Under the pieces are notes generated by a model. It was not told where the DNA came from. It worked only from the letters and a program-made list of their open reading frames with translations, and ran no database searches. Positions 43,539 to 51,889 of a stretch of DNA of 64,000 nucleotides are shown here, piece by piece (position 1 is the first letter of the stretch; each line of letters starts with the position of its first letter). A program made the translations under genes and the position numbers. The DNA comes from Clostridia bacterium (lineage in GTDB: Bacteria; Bacillota; Clostridia; Oscillospirales; CAG-272): contig JAGALA010000015.1 of assembly GCA_017625935.1 (NCBI GenBank), positions 1 to 64,000 of the forward strand, in the 5' to 3' direction.

Positions 43539-44513
43539 ATGAGAGATTTACTTAAAAAGCTTATGTACACCCCATCTGTTTCGGGCAGAGAGGACAGGGT
43601 AAGAGAGGTTATATATAACGAAATTAAAGACTATTGCGACGAAATTTCGACCGACGCTATGGGCAATTTAATTGCACGCAAAATAGGTAACGGCAAGAAA
43701 ATTATGTTCTGCGCGCATATGGACGAGATAGGCTTCTTTGCAACGTATATCACGGGCGACGGAGATATTAAGGTTAGCCCCGTTGGCGGCATAAACACCC
43801 TTAGCGCGTCCCATCAGTGCGTCGTTTCCGAAAGCGGCGTGCGCGGTGTTTTAGTGCCTAATTCCTCAAAGGACAAGCCAAAATGCGAGGATATGTATAT
43901 TGATATTGGCGCAAAGAACAAAAAGCAAGCAGAAAAGATTGTAAAAATCGGCGATTTCTTCGTTTGCGAGCCGAAACTTGAAAAGCTTCAAAATCAAAGA
44001 TATATTGGCAGACCGTTTGACGACAGAGTTGGCTGCGCTATTATGATTGATGCAATAAAGAAGGTAAAGAGTGAAAACGATTTATACTTTGTTTTCTCCG
44101 TGCAGGAGGAGGTTGGCGGCAGAGGTGCAAAGCCCGCCGCATTTGCAATAGCCCCCGATTACGGAATTGCAATTGACGTAACTATGGTTGGCGAAAAGGG
44201 CGGCCCCGGTGAAATGGACGTTAAGCTCGGACGCGGCTGTGCTATCAAAATCAAGGACTCAAGCGTGATTTCCTCACCTGAGCTTGTTAAGAAAATGCGC
44301 GAGATTGCAATGGACGGAAAAATCAAGTATCAAGATGAGATTTTACCTGCGGGCGGCACAGACGCATCCCCTATGCAAATTGCGGGCAGGGGAGCAAAGG
44401 TCAGCGTAATTTCAATTCCGACAGCACATATTCACACAAGCTGTGAAATGATTGATATGTTCGATGTAAAGGAGGCAGTAAAGCTCACGGTTGCTTTGGC
44501 TGAAAAGCTATAA
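43539..44513 (+). CDS. M42 family metallopeptidase, paralogue 3
   Basis: The 324-aa third M42 paralogue has CAHMDEIGFFA, FDDRVGCAIM, SVQEEVGGRGAK, IDVTMVGEKG and AHIHTSCEMI, with all metal ligands and the catalytic Glu. AAAGGAG lies in the 3-nt gap region after paralogue 2. Somewhat shorter than the other two because of shorter loops in the dimerisation domain. Confidence 0.92.
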   Translation: MRDLLKKLMYTPSVSGREDRVREVIYNEIKDYCDEISTDAMGNLIARKIGNGKKIMFCAHMDEIGFFATYITGDGDIKVSPVGGINTLSASHQCVVSESGVRGVLVPNSSKDKPKCEDMYIDIGAKNKKQAEKIVKIGDFFVCEPKLEKLQNQRYIGRPFDDRVGCAIMIDAIKKVKSENDLYFVFSVQEEVGGRGAKPAAFAIAPDYGIAIDVTMVGEKGGPGEMDVKLGRGCAIKIKDSSVISSPELVKKMREIAMDGKIKYQDEILPAGGTDASPMQIAGRGAKVSVISIPTAHIHTSCEMIDMFDVKEAVKLTVALAEKL

Positions 44514-44528
44514 GCGAGCTGAAAAAAG

Positions 44529-45152
44529 ATGAAAAAAAGAATTATTTTACTTGTACTTGCAGCTATACTTTTGGTGCTTCCGCTTACCGCATGCGGCAAG
44601 GATACGGACGTGCCGAAGGGAATGAAGAAGGCATCGAATACCGAATTTTACACAATGTTCGTGCCGGAGGACTGGTACGTGGTGGAAACAAACTCCGACG
44701 TTACTCTTGCACAGTCAAAGAGCAATATTCTCGGCACGACCGAGCTTGAGCCCGTTACCGTAAACGCAATGTTTTGGTCGGTTGATAAGGAGCTTTGGGG
44801 CAAGGATGACGAGGCACAGGCCGCGTTTTATAAGAAATACGAGGAGGATATGAAGGGCACGTTTTCCGAGTTTACACATATTGAAACAAAGGAATCGGGC
44901 TATTACACAGGCGCAAAGGAGCACACCTTCGGCGCAAAATACGGCGATATTTACTATAAATACAATATGACCGTTATTATCCACAACCAAATTTATTACG
45001 TTATCACGTTTAATTTCCCGCAAAGCAACCTCACAAAGGATGCAGACGGCAACTTAAAGCCAAGCGAGAGCTTTGATAAGGCAGAGTTTGAGGATTCAAA
45101 GTACGCGGGTGCAATTGAGGACGTGGTATCCAACTTCAAGCCGGAAAAGTAA
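44529..45152 (+). CDS. Small lipoprotein, PsbP-like
   Basis: The 207-aa product has a type II signal peptide with lipobox LTAC (Cys 22). The mature part reads like the PsbP/Mog1-type fold found in Clostridia lipoproteins: a start strand EFYTMFVPEDWYVV, then strands and helices ending in VVSNFKP. No catalytic motif. It follows the M42 genes by 15 nt and precedes a cysteine desulfurase by 1 nt. The function is unknown, and the weak ribosome site suggests low expression or coupling. Confidence 0.72.
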   Translation: MKKRIILLVLAAILLVLPLTACGKDTDVPKGMKKASNTEFYTMFVPEDWYVVETNSDVTLAQSKSNILGTTELEPVTVNAMFWSVDKELWGKDDEAQAAFYKKYEEDMKGTFSEFTHIETKESGYYTGAKEHTFGAKYGDIYYKYNMTVIIHNQIYYVITFNFPQSNLTKDADGNLKPSESFDKAEFEDSKYAGAIEDVVSNFKPEK

Positions 45153-45153
45153 T

Positions 45154-46314
45154 ATGTCAGTTATTTATTTTGATAACAGCGCAACGACCAAAATGAGCAA
45201 GGGCGCGCTTGATGCTTTGAACGAAATGGCGGGGTGTCATTTTGGAAATCCATCTTCCCTGCACGCGTTGGGTCTTGATGCGGAAAAGAAGCTTTCTTTG
45301 GCAAGAGATACACTTGCAAAAAGCGTAGGGCTCCTTCGCTATACGCGCGCTGAGGTTATATTTACCTCGGGCGGCACGGAGTCAAACAATATTGCGATTT
45401 TTGGCTCGGTATTTGCAAAGAAAAGACAGGGAAACGAAAAAATCCTTACTACCGTTGGTGAGCATTCCTCAGTTGAGGAACCGCTTGCATTTCTTGAAAG
45501 AATGGGCTATAATATTGTGCGCGTGCCTACAACGGGCGGAGAGCTTGACCTTGAATTTATAAAGAAGAACGCGCGTGGCTGTATTCTTGCCACGTTTATG
45601 CACGTAAATAACGAAACGGGTGCGCTTTATGACCTGCCCCGTGCCTTCGAGGCGGTGAGAGAGCAGTCGCCCGATGCGGTTTTGCACGCGGACTGCGTTC
45701 AATCCTATCAAAAGGTTAAATTTACAAAGAAATCACTCGGCGCTGATTTGATTTCGGTGAGCGGCCATAAGGTAAACGGCCCTAAGGGCGTTGGCGCGCT
45801 TTTCGTTGGCGCGGATATAATCAAAGCAAAGAAGCTCTCACCGCTTTTCCTCGGCGGCGGACAGGAGTCGGGACTGCGCTCGGGCACGGAGAATTTATAT
45901 TCCGTGTGTGCGTTTGCCAAGGCGGTATCCGAGCATATGGAAAATAAATGCGAGGCGGAGAAAATCGCCGCCCTTCGCGATTACATAGTAGAGGGAGCGA
46001 CGAAAATTGACGGTGTGCGCGCAAATTTGCCAAAAAACCGTGCGCCTCATATTGTCAACCTCACCGTTTTCGGAATAAGGAGCGAAACCTTGCTTCACTA
46101 CCTCTCGCGTGAGGGAATTTACGTATCGAGCGGCTCTGCGTGTGCTTCAAACGCGCCGAAAAAAGCAAGCGCCGCGCTCCTTGGCTTCGGGCTGAGCGAG
46201 GACGAGGCGGACTCGTCGGTTAGAATTTCACTCTCGTGGGAGAACACAAAAGAGGAGGCGGACAAGCTCTTTTGCGCGCTTGAAAATGCGACAAAAGCAC
46301 TTGTTAAACGCTGA
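45154..46314 (+). CDS. Cysteine desulfurase (NifS/IscS family)
   Basis: The 386-aa PLP enzyme releases sulfur from cysteine for Fe-S clusters or thiolation. FDNSATTKMSKGALDAL is at the N-terminus, the PLP site is SGHKVNGPKGVG (Lys about 204), the His/Asp region HADCVQS precedes it and the catalytic loop Cys lies in SSGSACASNAPK. The reading frame is open upstream through the lipoprotein end, but ATG 45154 begins the family-specific VIYFDNSATT. No iscU or thiI gene follows, so the partner is not shown here. Confidence 0.93.
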   Translation: MSVIYFDNSATTKMSKGALDALNEMAGCHFGNPSSLHALGLDAEKKLSLARDTLAKSVGLLRYTRAEVIFTSGGTESNNIAIFGSVFAKKRQGNEKILTTVGEHSSVEEPLAFLERMGYNIVRVPTTGGELDLEFIKKNARGCILATFMHVNNETGALYDLPRAFEAVREQSPDAVLHADCVQSYQKVKFTKKSLGADLISVSGHKVNGPKGVGALFVGADIIKAKKLSPLFLGGGQESGLRSGTENLYSVCAFAKAVSEHMENKCEAEKIAALRDYIVEGATKIDGVRANLPKNRAPHIVNLTVFGIRSETLLHYLSREGIYVSSGSACASNAPKKASAALLGFGLSEDEADSSVRISLSWENTKEEADKLFCALENATKALVKR

Positions 46315-46416
46315 AAAACGTACACGTGTCGCGCTATTTTGCGCGTGCGGTAGAAAATAAGTTAAATTTAGCGAGGCACGTATCGCGTCCGAGCTGTAAA
46401 AAATAAAGGAGACAAA

Positions 46417-47544
46417 ATGAATTTCGATTTAAGTGTTTTATGGGAAAACATCGCCGAGCTGTTTCGTGACGGCGGATGGAAAATGCCCGTAATGTGGATA
46501 ATAGGCGGCGTGCTTATTTTCCTTGCAATCAAAAAAGAAATGGAGCCGACGCTCCTTTTGCCAATGGGCTTTGGCGCGATTTTGGTGAACCTGCCGAACT
46601 CGGGTGCGCGTGAGGTTATTGACCACCTCTTTGAAATAGGTATCAACTCGCACGAGCTGTTCCCGCTTATTCTGTTTATCGGTATAGGTGCAATGATAGA
46701 CTTTGAGCCGCTTTTGACCAATCCGAAGCTTATGCTCTTTGGCGCGGCGGCACAGTTCGGTATTTTCTTTACACTCTGCGCAGCTTCCCTTATCGGCTTT
46801 GATATTAAGGATGCGGCATCAATTGCAATTATCGGTGCGGCAGACGGCCCAACCTCAATCTTCGTTGCAAATATGCTCAACTCCAACTACACCGCGGCAA
46901 TTATGGTGGCGGCGTACTCGTATATGGCGCTCGTCCCCGTTGTCCAACCGCCGATTATCAAGCTTTGCACAACCAAGAAGGAAAGAATGATCCGTATGGA
47001 CTACAAGGGCAGAAAGGTTTCAAAGCTCACAAAGATTCTTTTCCCTATCGTAGTTACGGTAATTGTCGGTCTTGTAGCGCCCGATGCGGTTGCTCTTATA
47101 GGATTTTTAATGTTCGGTAACTTGATTCGCGAATGCGGAGTTCTCAACTCACTTTCCGAAACGGCACAAAAGGTGCTTGCAAACCTCATTACAATCTTCC
47201 TTGGCATCACAATTGCTTCAAGAATGACCGCAAACGAGTTCTTGAAATGGGAAACAATTGTAATTATCGCACTTGGCTTAGTTGCATTTACGTTTGATAC
47301 CTTCGCCGGCATTATGCTCGCTAAGTTTATGAACCTCTTTACAAAGAAGAAGATCAACCCAATGATAGGCGCGGCAGGTATTTCCGTGTTCCCAATGTCG
47401 GCGCGTGTTGTTCACAAGCTCGGACTTGAGGCGGACAACCAAAACTTCCTGCTTATGCACTCGATAGGCGTTAACGTGTCGGGTCAGGTTGCGTCCGTTA
47501 TCGCAGGCGGCTTGCTCCTTGCATTCGTGCAAGCGGTACTCTAA
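46417..47544 (+). CDS. Sodium-pumping decarboxylase beta subunit
   Basis: The 375-aa multispanning membrane protein is the beta chain of the oxaloacetate/glutaconyl-CoA/methylmalonyl-CoA decarboxylase sodium pumps. IGIGAMIDFEPLLTNPK, GAADGPTSIFVAN and GVNVSGQVASVIAGG near the C-terminus are hallmarks: the second contains the Asp of the sodium channel. It couples carboxybiotin decarboxylation to sodium export. Alpha (carboxytransferase) and biotin carrier genes are absent here. An OadG-like gene follows 14 nt downstream. AAAGGAG precedes the ATG. Confidence 0.93.
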   Translation: MNFDLSVLWENIAELFRDGGWKMPVMWIIGGVLIFLAIKKEMEPTLLLPMGFGAILVNLPNSGAREVIDHLFEIGINSHELFPLILFIGIGAMIDFEPLLTNPKLMLFGAAAQFGIFFTLCAASLIGFDIKDAASIAIIGAADGPTSIFVANMLNSNYTAAIMVAAYSYMALVPVVQPPIIKLCTTKKERMIRMDYKGRKVSKLTKILFPIVVTVIVGLVAPDAVALIGFLMFGNLIRECGVLNSLSETAQKVLANLITIFLGITIASRMTANEFLKWETIVIIALGLVAFTFDTFAGIMLAKFMNLFTKKKINPMIGAAGISVFPMSARVVHKLGLEADNQNFLLMHSIGVNVSGQVASVIAGGLLLAFVQAVL

Positions 47545-47558
47545 GGAGGTGGCGTGAA

Positions 47559-48074
47559 ATGAAAAAGAGAATTTTATCTATTGTAGTTTTAGCGCTCATT
47601 GTTCTTTCGGCTTTTGCACTTAGCGCGTGCGGCAAAAACGGCGAAAAGGAAAAAATTTATTGCCCCGTGGAAAATTGCGGCGGCGAATTACTCGATACAT
47701 CGGCTGAGTCAAACGCGGTTTATTGCGATAAGAACCCACTCCATATGTACAAAATTTGTGCAAACGAGGAGTGCGGCGATACAATAGGTCTTGGTGATGC
47801 TTATTGCCCCGACTGCGGTGCAAGCCAAGTTGCTTGCCCTGAGTGCGGTGATGGCGAAATCGACGGCGTTTACTGCACAAGCTGCGGAAGACAAGTGCAA
47901 AAGGACGGAAAAATGAAGTTCAAGCTCGACTTCGGCGCCCTCGGCGAGAGTGCAATGATCCTTTGCAAGGGCATGCTCGGCATCTTTATCGTAACAGGCG
48001 TTATAATTGCCTTTATCTTAGTCCTCAACACAGTTGTTGAAAAAATCAGACAGTCTAAGGAAAACAAGAAATAG
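47559..48074 (+). CDS. Zinc-ribbon lipoprotein with OadG-like membrane tail
   Basis: This 171-aa protein has a lipobox signal (LSAC, Cys 24), several Cys pairs (C83/C86, C93/C96, C106/C109 and others from 35 to 72) that look like zinc ribbons, and a C-terminal helix (about 135-158) in the sequence ILCKGMLGIFIVTGVIIAF followed by a basic tail. The helix and the tail VVEKIRQS resemble the single-span OadG gamma subunit that normally pairs with the beta subunit. The gene is directly downstream of the beta gene, with AAGGAGG. I infer an unusual gamma chain with an added extracellular metal-binding part. Alternatively it is an unrelated zinc-ribbon protein with a chance helix. Confidence 0.65.
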   Translation: MKKRILSIVVLALIVLSAFALSACGKNGEKEKIYCPVENCGGELLDTSAESNAVYCDKNPLHMYKICANEECGDTIGLGDAYCPDCGASQVACPECGDGEIDGVYCTSCGRQVQKDGKMKFKLDFGALGESAMILCKGMLGIFIVTGVIIAFILVLNTVVEKIRQSKENKK

Positions 48075-48227
48075 AATTATCTATACCATTCTTTGCAGAA
48101 CAGCATAAGGGGGACGGAGTATTTTATGCCTCCTTTACAAAGGAGCCTAAAAATCAAATTAACAAATCAAACGGGGCTGGCTCATTAAGAATCCAGCAAA
48201 ATCAATAGGTTTCGTCTAAATAATGAC
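48075..48227. other. Intergenic region with a repeat hairpin
   Basis: No gene. GCCTCCTTT-AC-AAAGGAG (about 48128-48145) is a hairpin of a kind seen in many gut Firmicutes spacers. The rest is unexplained. Confidence 0.45.
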
Positions 48228-48262
48228 AAAAAGCAGAATTTCACCGTGAAATTCTGCTTTTT
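48228..48262 (+). terminator. Terminator after the OadG-like gene
   Basis: AAAAAGCAGAATTTCAC pairs with GTGAAATTCTGCTTTTT, ending in T5. The stem resembles that at 11629-11665. Confidence 0.85.
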
Positions 48263-48318
48263 ATTCTTAATGAGCTGCCCAAAAAAGGACTCGGGGGTTG
48301 ACAGATTAAGAGCAGAAA

Positions 48319-48409
48319 TCGTCGATTTTTAAGCGTCGGCGTACTTGTGTACGGTAGAGCAAAAATCGGCGATAATAAACCACAATAACGAAGAAAAGCG
48401 GAGCTTTTC
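48319..48409 (+). repeat. Two-hairpin dispersed element, copy 2
   Basis: An outer stem of 12 pairs (TCGTCGATTTTT 48319-48330 with AAAAATCGGCGA 48361-48372, one G-T) encloses the same 29-nt apical sequence as copy 1 except for one base. GAAGA and a second hairpin (GAAAAGC with GCTTTTC, 48393-48409) follow. Neither stem resembles copy 1 in sequence. Confidence 0.72.
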
Positions 48410-48518
48410 AACTTTATTTTTCAAACGATACTGTATATAGGTAGTTTTTGTCCTTTTGTGGTTTATGCTTGTGCCTTAATGTGTCACCCCCGTTTTAATA
48501 TATTTTGAAAAAAGGTAT

Positions 48519-48549
48519 TGACATTGACCTTACGTCAAGTGATATAATG
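48519..48549 (+). promoter_or_regulatory. MerR-type promoter with 19-bp spacer and dyad
   Basis: TTGACA (48519-48524) and TATAAT (48544-48549) are separated by 19 bp, as in MerR-activated promoters. The spacer holds TTGAC-CTTAC-GTCAA (48525-48539), a suitable operator. Autoregulation by the following gene is the simplest reading. Confidence 0.78.
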
Positions 48550-48570
48550 TAACTAAAGGGTGGTGAGACT

Positions 48571-49275
48571 ATGGAAAACGAAAAGCTCACGGATATAAAC
48601 GAGGTGTGCAGGGCGCTTGGCTGTACCTCGCGCACGCTGCGCTTTTACGAGGAAAAGGGAATTATAAAAAGCACGAAATCACCAAATAAGAGTCGTAGGC
48701 AATATAACGACATGCAGATAAAGGAAATAAAGGACGTGTTGGTTTTGCGCTCGCTCGGCTTGCCTGTTGCTAAAATTAAAATGCTCAAATCAAGCAGTCG
48801 GCCGCTTGCGGATTTAATAGCGGAAAGAAAGGCGGAGCTTATTGCAACAATTGCTTCAAAAAGCAAGGAATACAATTTGCTTTGCGAAGCACTCGCAACT
48901 ATTGAAGACGGCGGAAGCATATTTGAAAATAAGAAAAAGAACCCGATTGTTGCAGACAAAAGAAGATTAGATATAGTTAAGCACATAACGGAGTGCTTTT
49001 CGAATGAGTATTACGATTTAATATATGACAAATTTTCCGATATGCTAAAGGAATATATCTCTCTTGCCGCGTTTAAAAGGGTAATTTGTGATACCCTTGA
49101 GCCGATTGGCAAATTTATCGAAGTGGAAAAAATCACGCGCGACGAGGACTTGAATAATGTTTATTACAGCTATTTGAAGCACGAAAAGCTCGGGCTTTAT
49201 ATAAAGACGGTTTTCCACAAGGAGCAAATAAACGGATTTTGGTTGAATTATTATCATTATAAGGGGGAGAAATGA
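48571..49275 (+). CDS. MerR-family regulator with DUF3887-like C-domain
   Basis: The 234-aa protein starts with a MerR winged helix (about 8-75: DINEVCRALGCTSRTLRFYE, then RRQYNDMQIKEIKDVLVLR), a linker helix (about 85-115) and a C-terminal domain (about 135-234) similar to the DUF3887/NTF2-like fold (YYDLIYDKFSDMLKEYIS). Such domains might bind a small hydrophobic ligand. The promoter has the 19-bp spacer expected for MerR control. Its end overlaps the following lipoprotein gene by 4 nt, so the pair is likely sensor/regulator and output, with the inducer unknown. Confidence 0.85.
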   Translation: MENEKLTDINEVCRALGCTSRTLRFYEEKGIIKSTKSPNKSRRQYNDMQIKEIKDVLVLRSLGLPVAKIKMLKSSSRPLADLIAERKAELIATIASKSKEYNLLCEALATIEDGGSIFENKKKNPIVADKRRLDIVKHITECFSNEYYDLIYDKFSDMLKEYISLAAFKRVICDTLEPIGKFIEVEKITRDEDLNNVYYSYLKHEKLGLYIKTVFHKEQINGFWLNYYHYKGEK

Positions 49276-49592
49276 AAGGAATATCATTGTTGTCGGTGCT
49301 TGCCTTGACACTTGCTTTAACCTCGTGCGATGTGCATTTCGGTGATGTACATTATGACGTGCCTTGGTGGGTTGTTGCAATACCAACAGCGCTTATTTTG
49401 CTAACAGCGTTTATTGTGGGCGGCATTATAATATCAAAAAAGAAATACGTTTGCCCCAATTGCGGTCACGTATTTTCACCCAAATTTTATAAGGCAGCAT
49501 ATTCTGTCCATCTAAACGACGATAGAGTTTTTAAGTGTCCGCATTGCAAGAAAAGAGACCTTTGCAGCCCCGTGCGGAGCAACAAAAAATAA
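49272..49592 (+). CDS. Small lipoprotein with zinc ribbon and membrane helix
   Basis: The 106-aa product has a signal peptide with lipobox LTSC (Cys 19), then a short linker, a membrane helix (about 33-57) and a cytoplasmic zinc-ribbon-like domain with CPNC (about 64-67) and CPHC (about 92-95). It is translationally coupled to the MerR gene. Its role is unknown; the pairing hints at a membrane-linked signal or a buffer for the MerR-sensed condition. Confidence 0.7.
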   Translation: MKGISLLSVLALTLALTSCDVHFGDVHYDVPWWVVAIPTALILLTAFIVGGIIISKKKYVCPNCGHVFSPKFYKAAYSVHLNDDRVFKCPHCKKRDLCSPVRSNKK

Positions 49593-49624
49593 AAGCATCA
49601 AGCAAAACAGCTTGATGCTTTTTG
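49590..49624 (+). terminator. Bidirectional terminator
   Basis: AAAAGCATCAAGC pairs with GCTTGATGCTTTT around AAAACA. It lies between convergent genes. Confidence 0.9.
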
Positions 49625-49630
49625 TGTATT

Positions 49631-49656
49631 GTAGGGGAGACATTCTCCCTCCCGCC
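49631..49656 (+). repeat. Dispersed GTAGGGGAG hairpin element, copy 4
   Basis: GTAGGGGAGA-CAT-TCTCCCTCCCGCC pairs GGGAGA with TCTCCC. It follows the terminator by 6 nt. Confidence 0.65.
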
Positions 49657-49688
49657 TCTAATGAGGGATTGGTTAATTACGTTTGATG

Positions 49689-50867
49689 TTAAAAAATCCA
49701 AAGCCACAAGAGGTTGAAAATGAGCAGAATGAATAAAAAGCCGAAGTTGAAGGCGCTGAATTTGAGAATGTACTTGATTGCTCCTTTTGGGTTGTGGCTG
49801 ATATACTCGCGCAGGGTGATAAGACTTGCAAGGGATGAAATGAGCGTGCCGACACCGCCGATGTTGACGCCGATAAGCAGCTCTCGGTAGTTACTTGCAA
49901 ACTGCGAGAGCAAAATTGCGCTTGGCACGTTACTGATAATCTGGCAGGAAAGGGTAGAGAAAATGAGCGTGTCTTTCTCCAAAAGGAAGCCGAAAAAGTC
50001 CTTTACCGCATCTATCCTTGCCATATTTCCCGCAAAAATGAAGAAGAAAACGAAGGTGAGGAGCAACAGGTAGTCAACCTTGGCAAGCGCGCGTCTGTCC
50101 ATGAAAATCAGCACAAGCGGAATTAAAATAAGTCCGACAATGTAAGGAATTCCACGGAAAACGATGAGAATTGAAACCAAAAAAAGCACAAGATAAATCG
50201 CTGTACGGACAGGCGGTAGCTTAACCTCCTCGTTTTGAATTTCGAGCACCTCGCCCTTGACAAAAATCAAGCAGCACACGGTGATAAGCAAAACGGAGAG
50301 GATAAACGACGGGAGCATAATTCCCATAAATTCAAGCGTTGGAATTTTGAAAAACGAGTAGAGGTACAAATTTTGCGGATTTCCAAACGGTGTGAGCATA
50401 CCGCCAAGGTTTGCCGCGATATTTTGCATAATGAATGTAAACGGCATATATTTTTCCTTGCCCGTTGAGTGCAGAACAAAGAAGCCGAGCGGCAAAAACG
50501 TGAGCAGTGCCATATCGTTGGCAATAAGCATTGAGCCTAAAAACGTGATGTAAATGAGTGCCAAAACCGAAACACGTGCGGTTTTGAAAACGGAAACTAT
50601 TTTCCTTGCGATTATATAGAAAAACTTGATGTTCTTAAGCGCGCAAACAACCGCCAAGACGGTAAAGAGGCAGGAAAGCGTCTTAAAATCAAAATAGGAA
50701 AGGTATTCTTTGTCGGGCGGGACGATAAAGCAGGTGATAGATGCTAAGATAAGCGCGATAACCATAACGACGTTGCGCTTGATAAAATTAAACGTGCGAA
50801 GACGAATTTGCACCAAAAGCTCCTTAAACGAGGCGTGGCGCACTCTTTTTTCGTTAACTTCCTTCAT
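49689..50867 (-). CDS. SLC13/ArsB-type anion transporter
   Basis: The 392-aa protein has about ten membrane segments and belongs to the ion-transporter superfamily containing ArsB, NhaD and the SLC13 carriers. Motifs include FLGSMLIANDMALLTFLPLG (about 107-127), QNIAANLGGMLTPFGNPQNLYLY (about 150-170, the first SxTP-like hairpin) and a second hairpin with LSCQIISNVPSAILLSQF. The substrate could be dicarboxylate, sulfate or another anion. ATG 50867 is selected by GAGGGGG. It is divergent from the ribokinase. Confidence 0.85.
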   Translation of the reverse strand: MKEVNEKRVRHASFKELLVQIRLRTFNFIKRNVVMVIALILASITCFIVPPDKEYLSYFDFKTLSCLFTVLAVVCALKNIKFFYIIARKIVSVFKTARVSVLALIYITFLGSMLIANDMALLTFLPLGFFVLHSTGKEKYMPFTFIMQNIAANLGGMLTPFGNPQNLYLYSFFKIPTLEFMGIMLPSFILSVLLITVCCLIFVKGEVLEIQNEEVKLPPVRTAIYLVLFLVSILIVFRGIPYIVGLILIPLVLIFMDRRALAKVDYLLLLTFVFFFIFAGNMARIDAVKDFFGFLLEKDTLIFSTLSCQIISNVPSAILLSQFASNYRELLIGVNIGGVGTLISSLASLITLREYISHNPKGAIKYILKFSAFNFGFLFILLIFNLLWLWIF

Positions 50868-50898
50868 TCTTTTCCCCCTCAAAATAAAATCCTTATGC

Positions 50899-50927
50899 AG
50901 TATAATATTTTATTCTATATTTGTCAA
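50899..50927 (-). promoter_or_regulatory. Promoter of the anion transporter gene
   Basis: On the minus strand TTGACA (50922-50927) and TATACT (50899-50904) are 17 bp apart. Confidence 0.82.
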
Positions 50928-50934
50928 GTAGCAC

Positions 50935-50963
50935 TTGCCAAAAAAATCAAAATAATATATAAT
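50935..50963 (+). promoter_or_regulatory. Promoter of the ribokinase gene
   Basis: TTGCCA (50935-50940) and TATAAT (50958-50963) are 17 bp apart. The -35 boxes of the divergent promoters are 7 bp apart, so one factor could affect both. Confidence 0.75.
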
Positions 50964-50998
50964 GAGTTTAAGAAAGAATTTTTTTAGCGGAGAGAGAA

Positions 50999-51889
50999 AT
51001 GAAGAAGATATTTATTGTCGGCAGCTTAAACTACGACCTTGTAATAAACGCGCCGTATATGCCCGTCGGCGGTGAAACAATAAAGGGTAGCGATTTTATG
51101 ACAAATGCGGGTGGCAAGGGCGCAAACCAAGCGTACGCATCAGCTAAGCTCGGCGGTACAGTTTATATGTGCGGCGCGGTGGGAAACGACTCCTTCGGGG
51201 AAGCGTTGCTTGATAGCTTATGTAGCGTTGGCGTAAACACCGATTATATTAAAAAAGTGGAAAAAACATCCACAGGTGTGGCTGTAATTGTGGTGACGGA
51301 GGGCGAAAACCGCATTATTATCGATAGCGGAGCAAACGCACTTATAACAAAGGACGATATAGACAAATTCCTTGAAAACGCAAGCGAGGGCGACGTTTTC
51401 TTGACCCAGCTTGAAAGCCCTATTGACGTTGTTGGCTACGCGCTATCTCTTGCAAAGAAAAAGGGACTTTTGGTGATGCTAAACCCTGCGCCCGCAAACG
51501 TGGAAATTAAAAAATATTTACCCTGTGTCGATATTATCACGCCAAATGAAACCGAGCTTGAAATTTTGGGCGGAGTGGATGCGCTCCTTGAATGCGGTAT
51601 AAGCACGGTTATTACAACACTTGGCGCGCGCGGCTACGAGATTGCAACAAAGGAAGGCGCGAAAATCTACCCCTGCATTAAGGTGAAAGCAGTTGATACC
51701 ACTGCCGCAGGCGATACCGCATCGGGTGGCCTTGCCGTAAAGCTTGCAAGCGGTGAAACAGTTGAGGAAGCAATGAAATTCGGCTCGCTCTGCGCGTCCA
51801 TTGCCTGCACCAAGCGCGGCGCACAAATGTCCGTGCCGTCGCTCAATGAATTGAGCGAATACACCTGCGGTGATTCCATGCAAGCATAG
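50999..51889 (+). CDS. rbsK: PfkB-family carbohydrate kinase, ribokinase-like
   Basis: The 296-aa protein fits ribokinase: the N-terminal FIVGSLNYDLVI, PfkB signature 1 NAGGKGANQAYASAKLGG (about 37-54), and signature 2 VDTTAAGDTASGGLAV with the catalytic Asp in GDT (about 240). Ribokinase uses ATP to phosphorylate D-ribose at O5; a related sugar or nucleoside is possible. The last eight codons (TCGDSMQA and stop) lie inside the first units of the hairpin array, so the repeat supplies the C-terminus and stop codon. No transporter for ribose is linked. Confidence 0.85.
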   Translation: MKKIFIVGSLNYDLVINAPYMPVGGETIKGSDFMTNAGGKGANQAYASAKLGGTVYMCGAVGNDSFGEALLDSLCSVGVNTDYIKKVEKTSTGVAVIVVTEGENRIIIDSGANALITKDDIDKFLENASEGDVFLTQLESPIDVVGYALSLAKKKGLLVMLNPAPANVEIKKYLPCVDIITPNETELEILGGVDALLECGISTVITTLGARGYEIATKEGAKIYPCIKVKAVDTTAAGDTASGGLAVKLASGETVEEAMKFGSLCASIACTKRGAQMSVPSLNELSEYTCGDSMQA

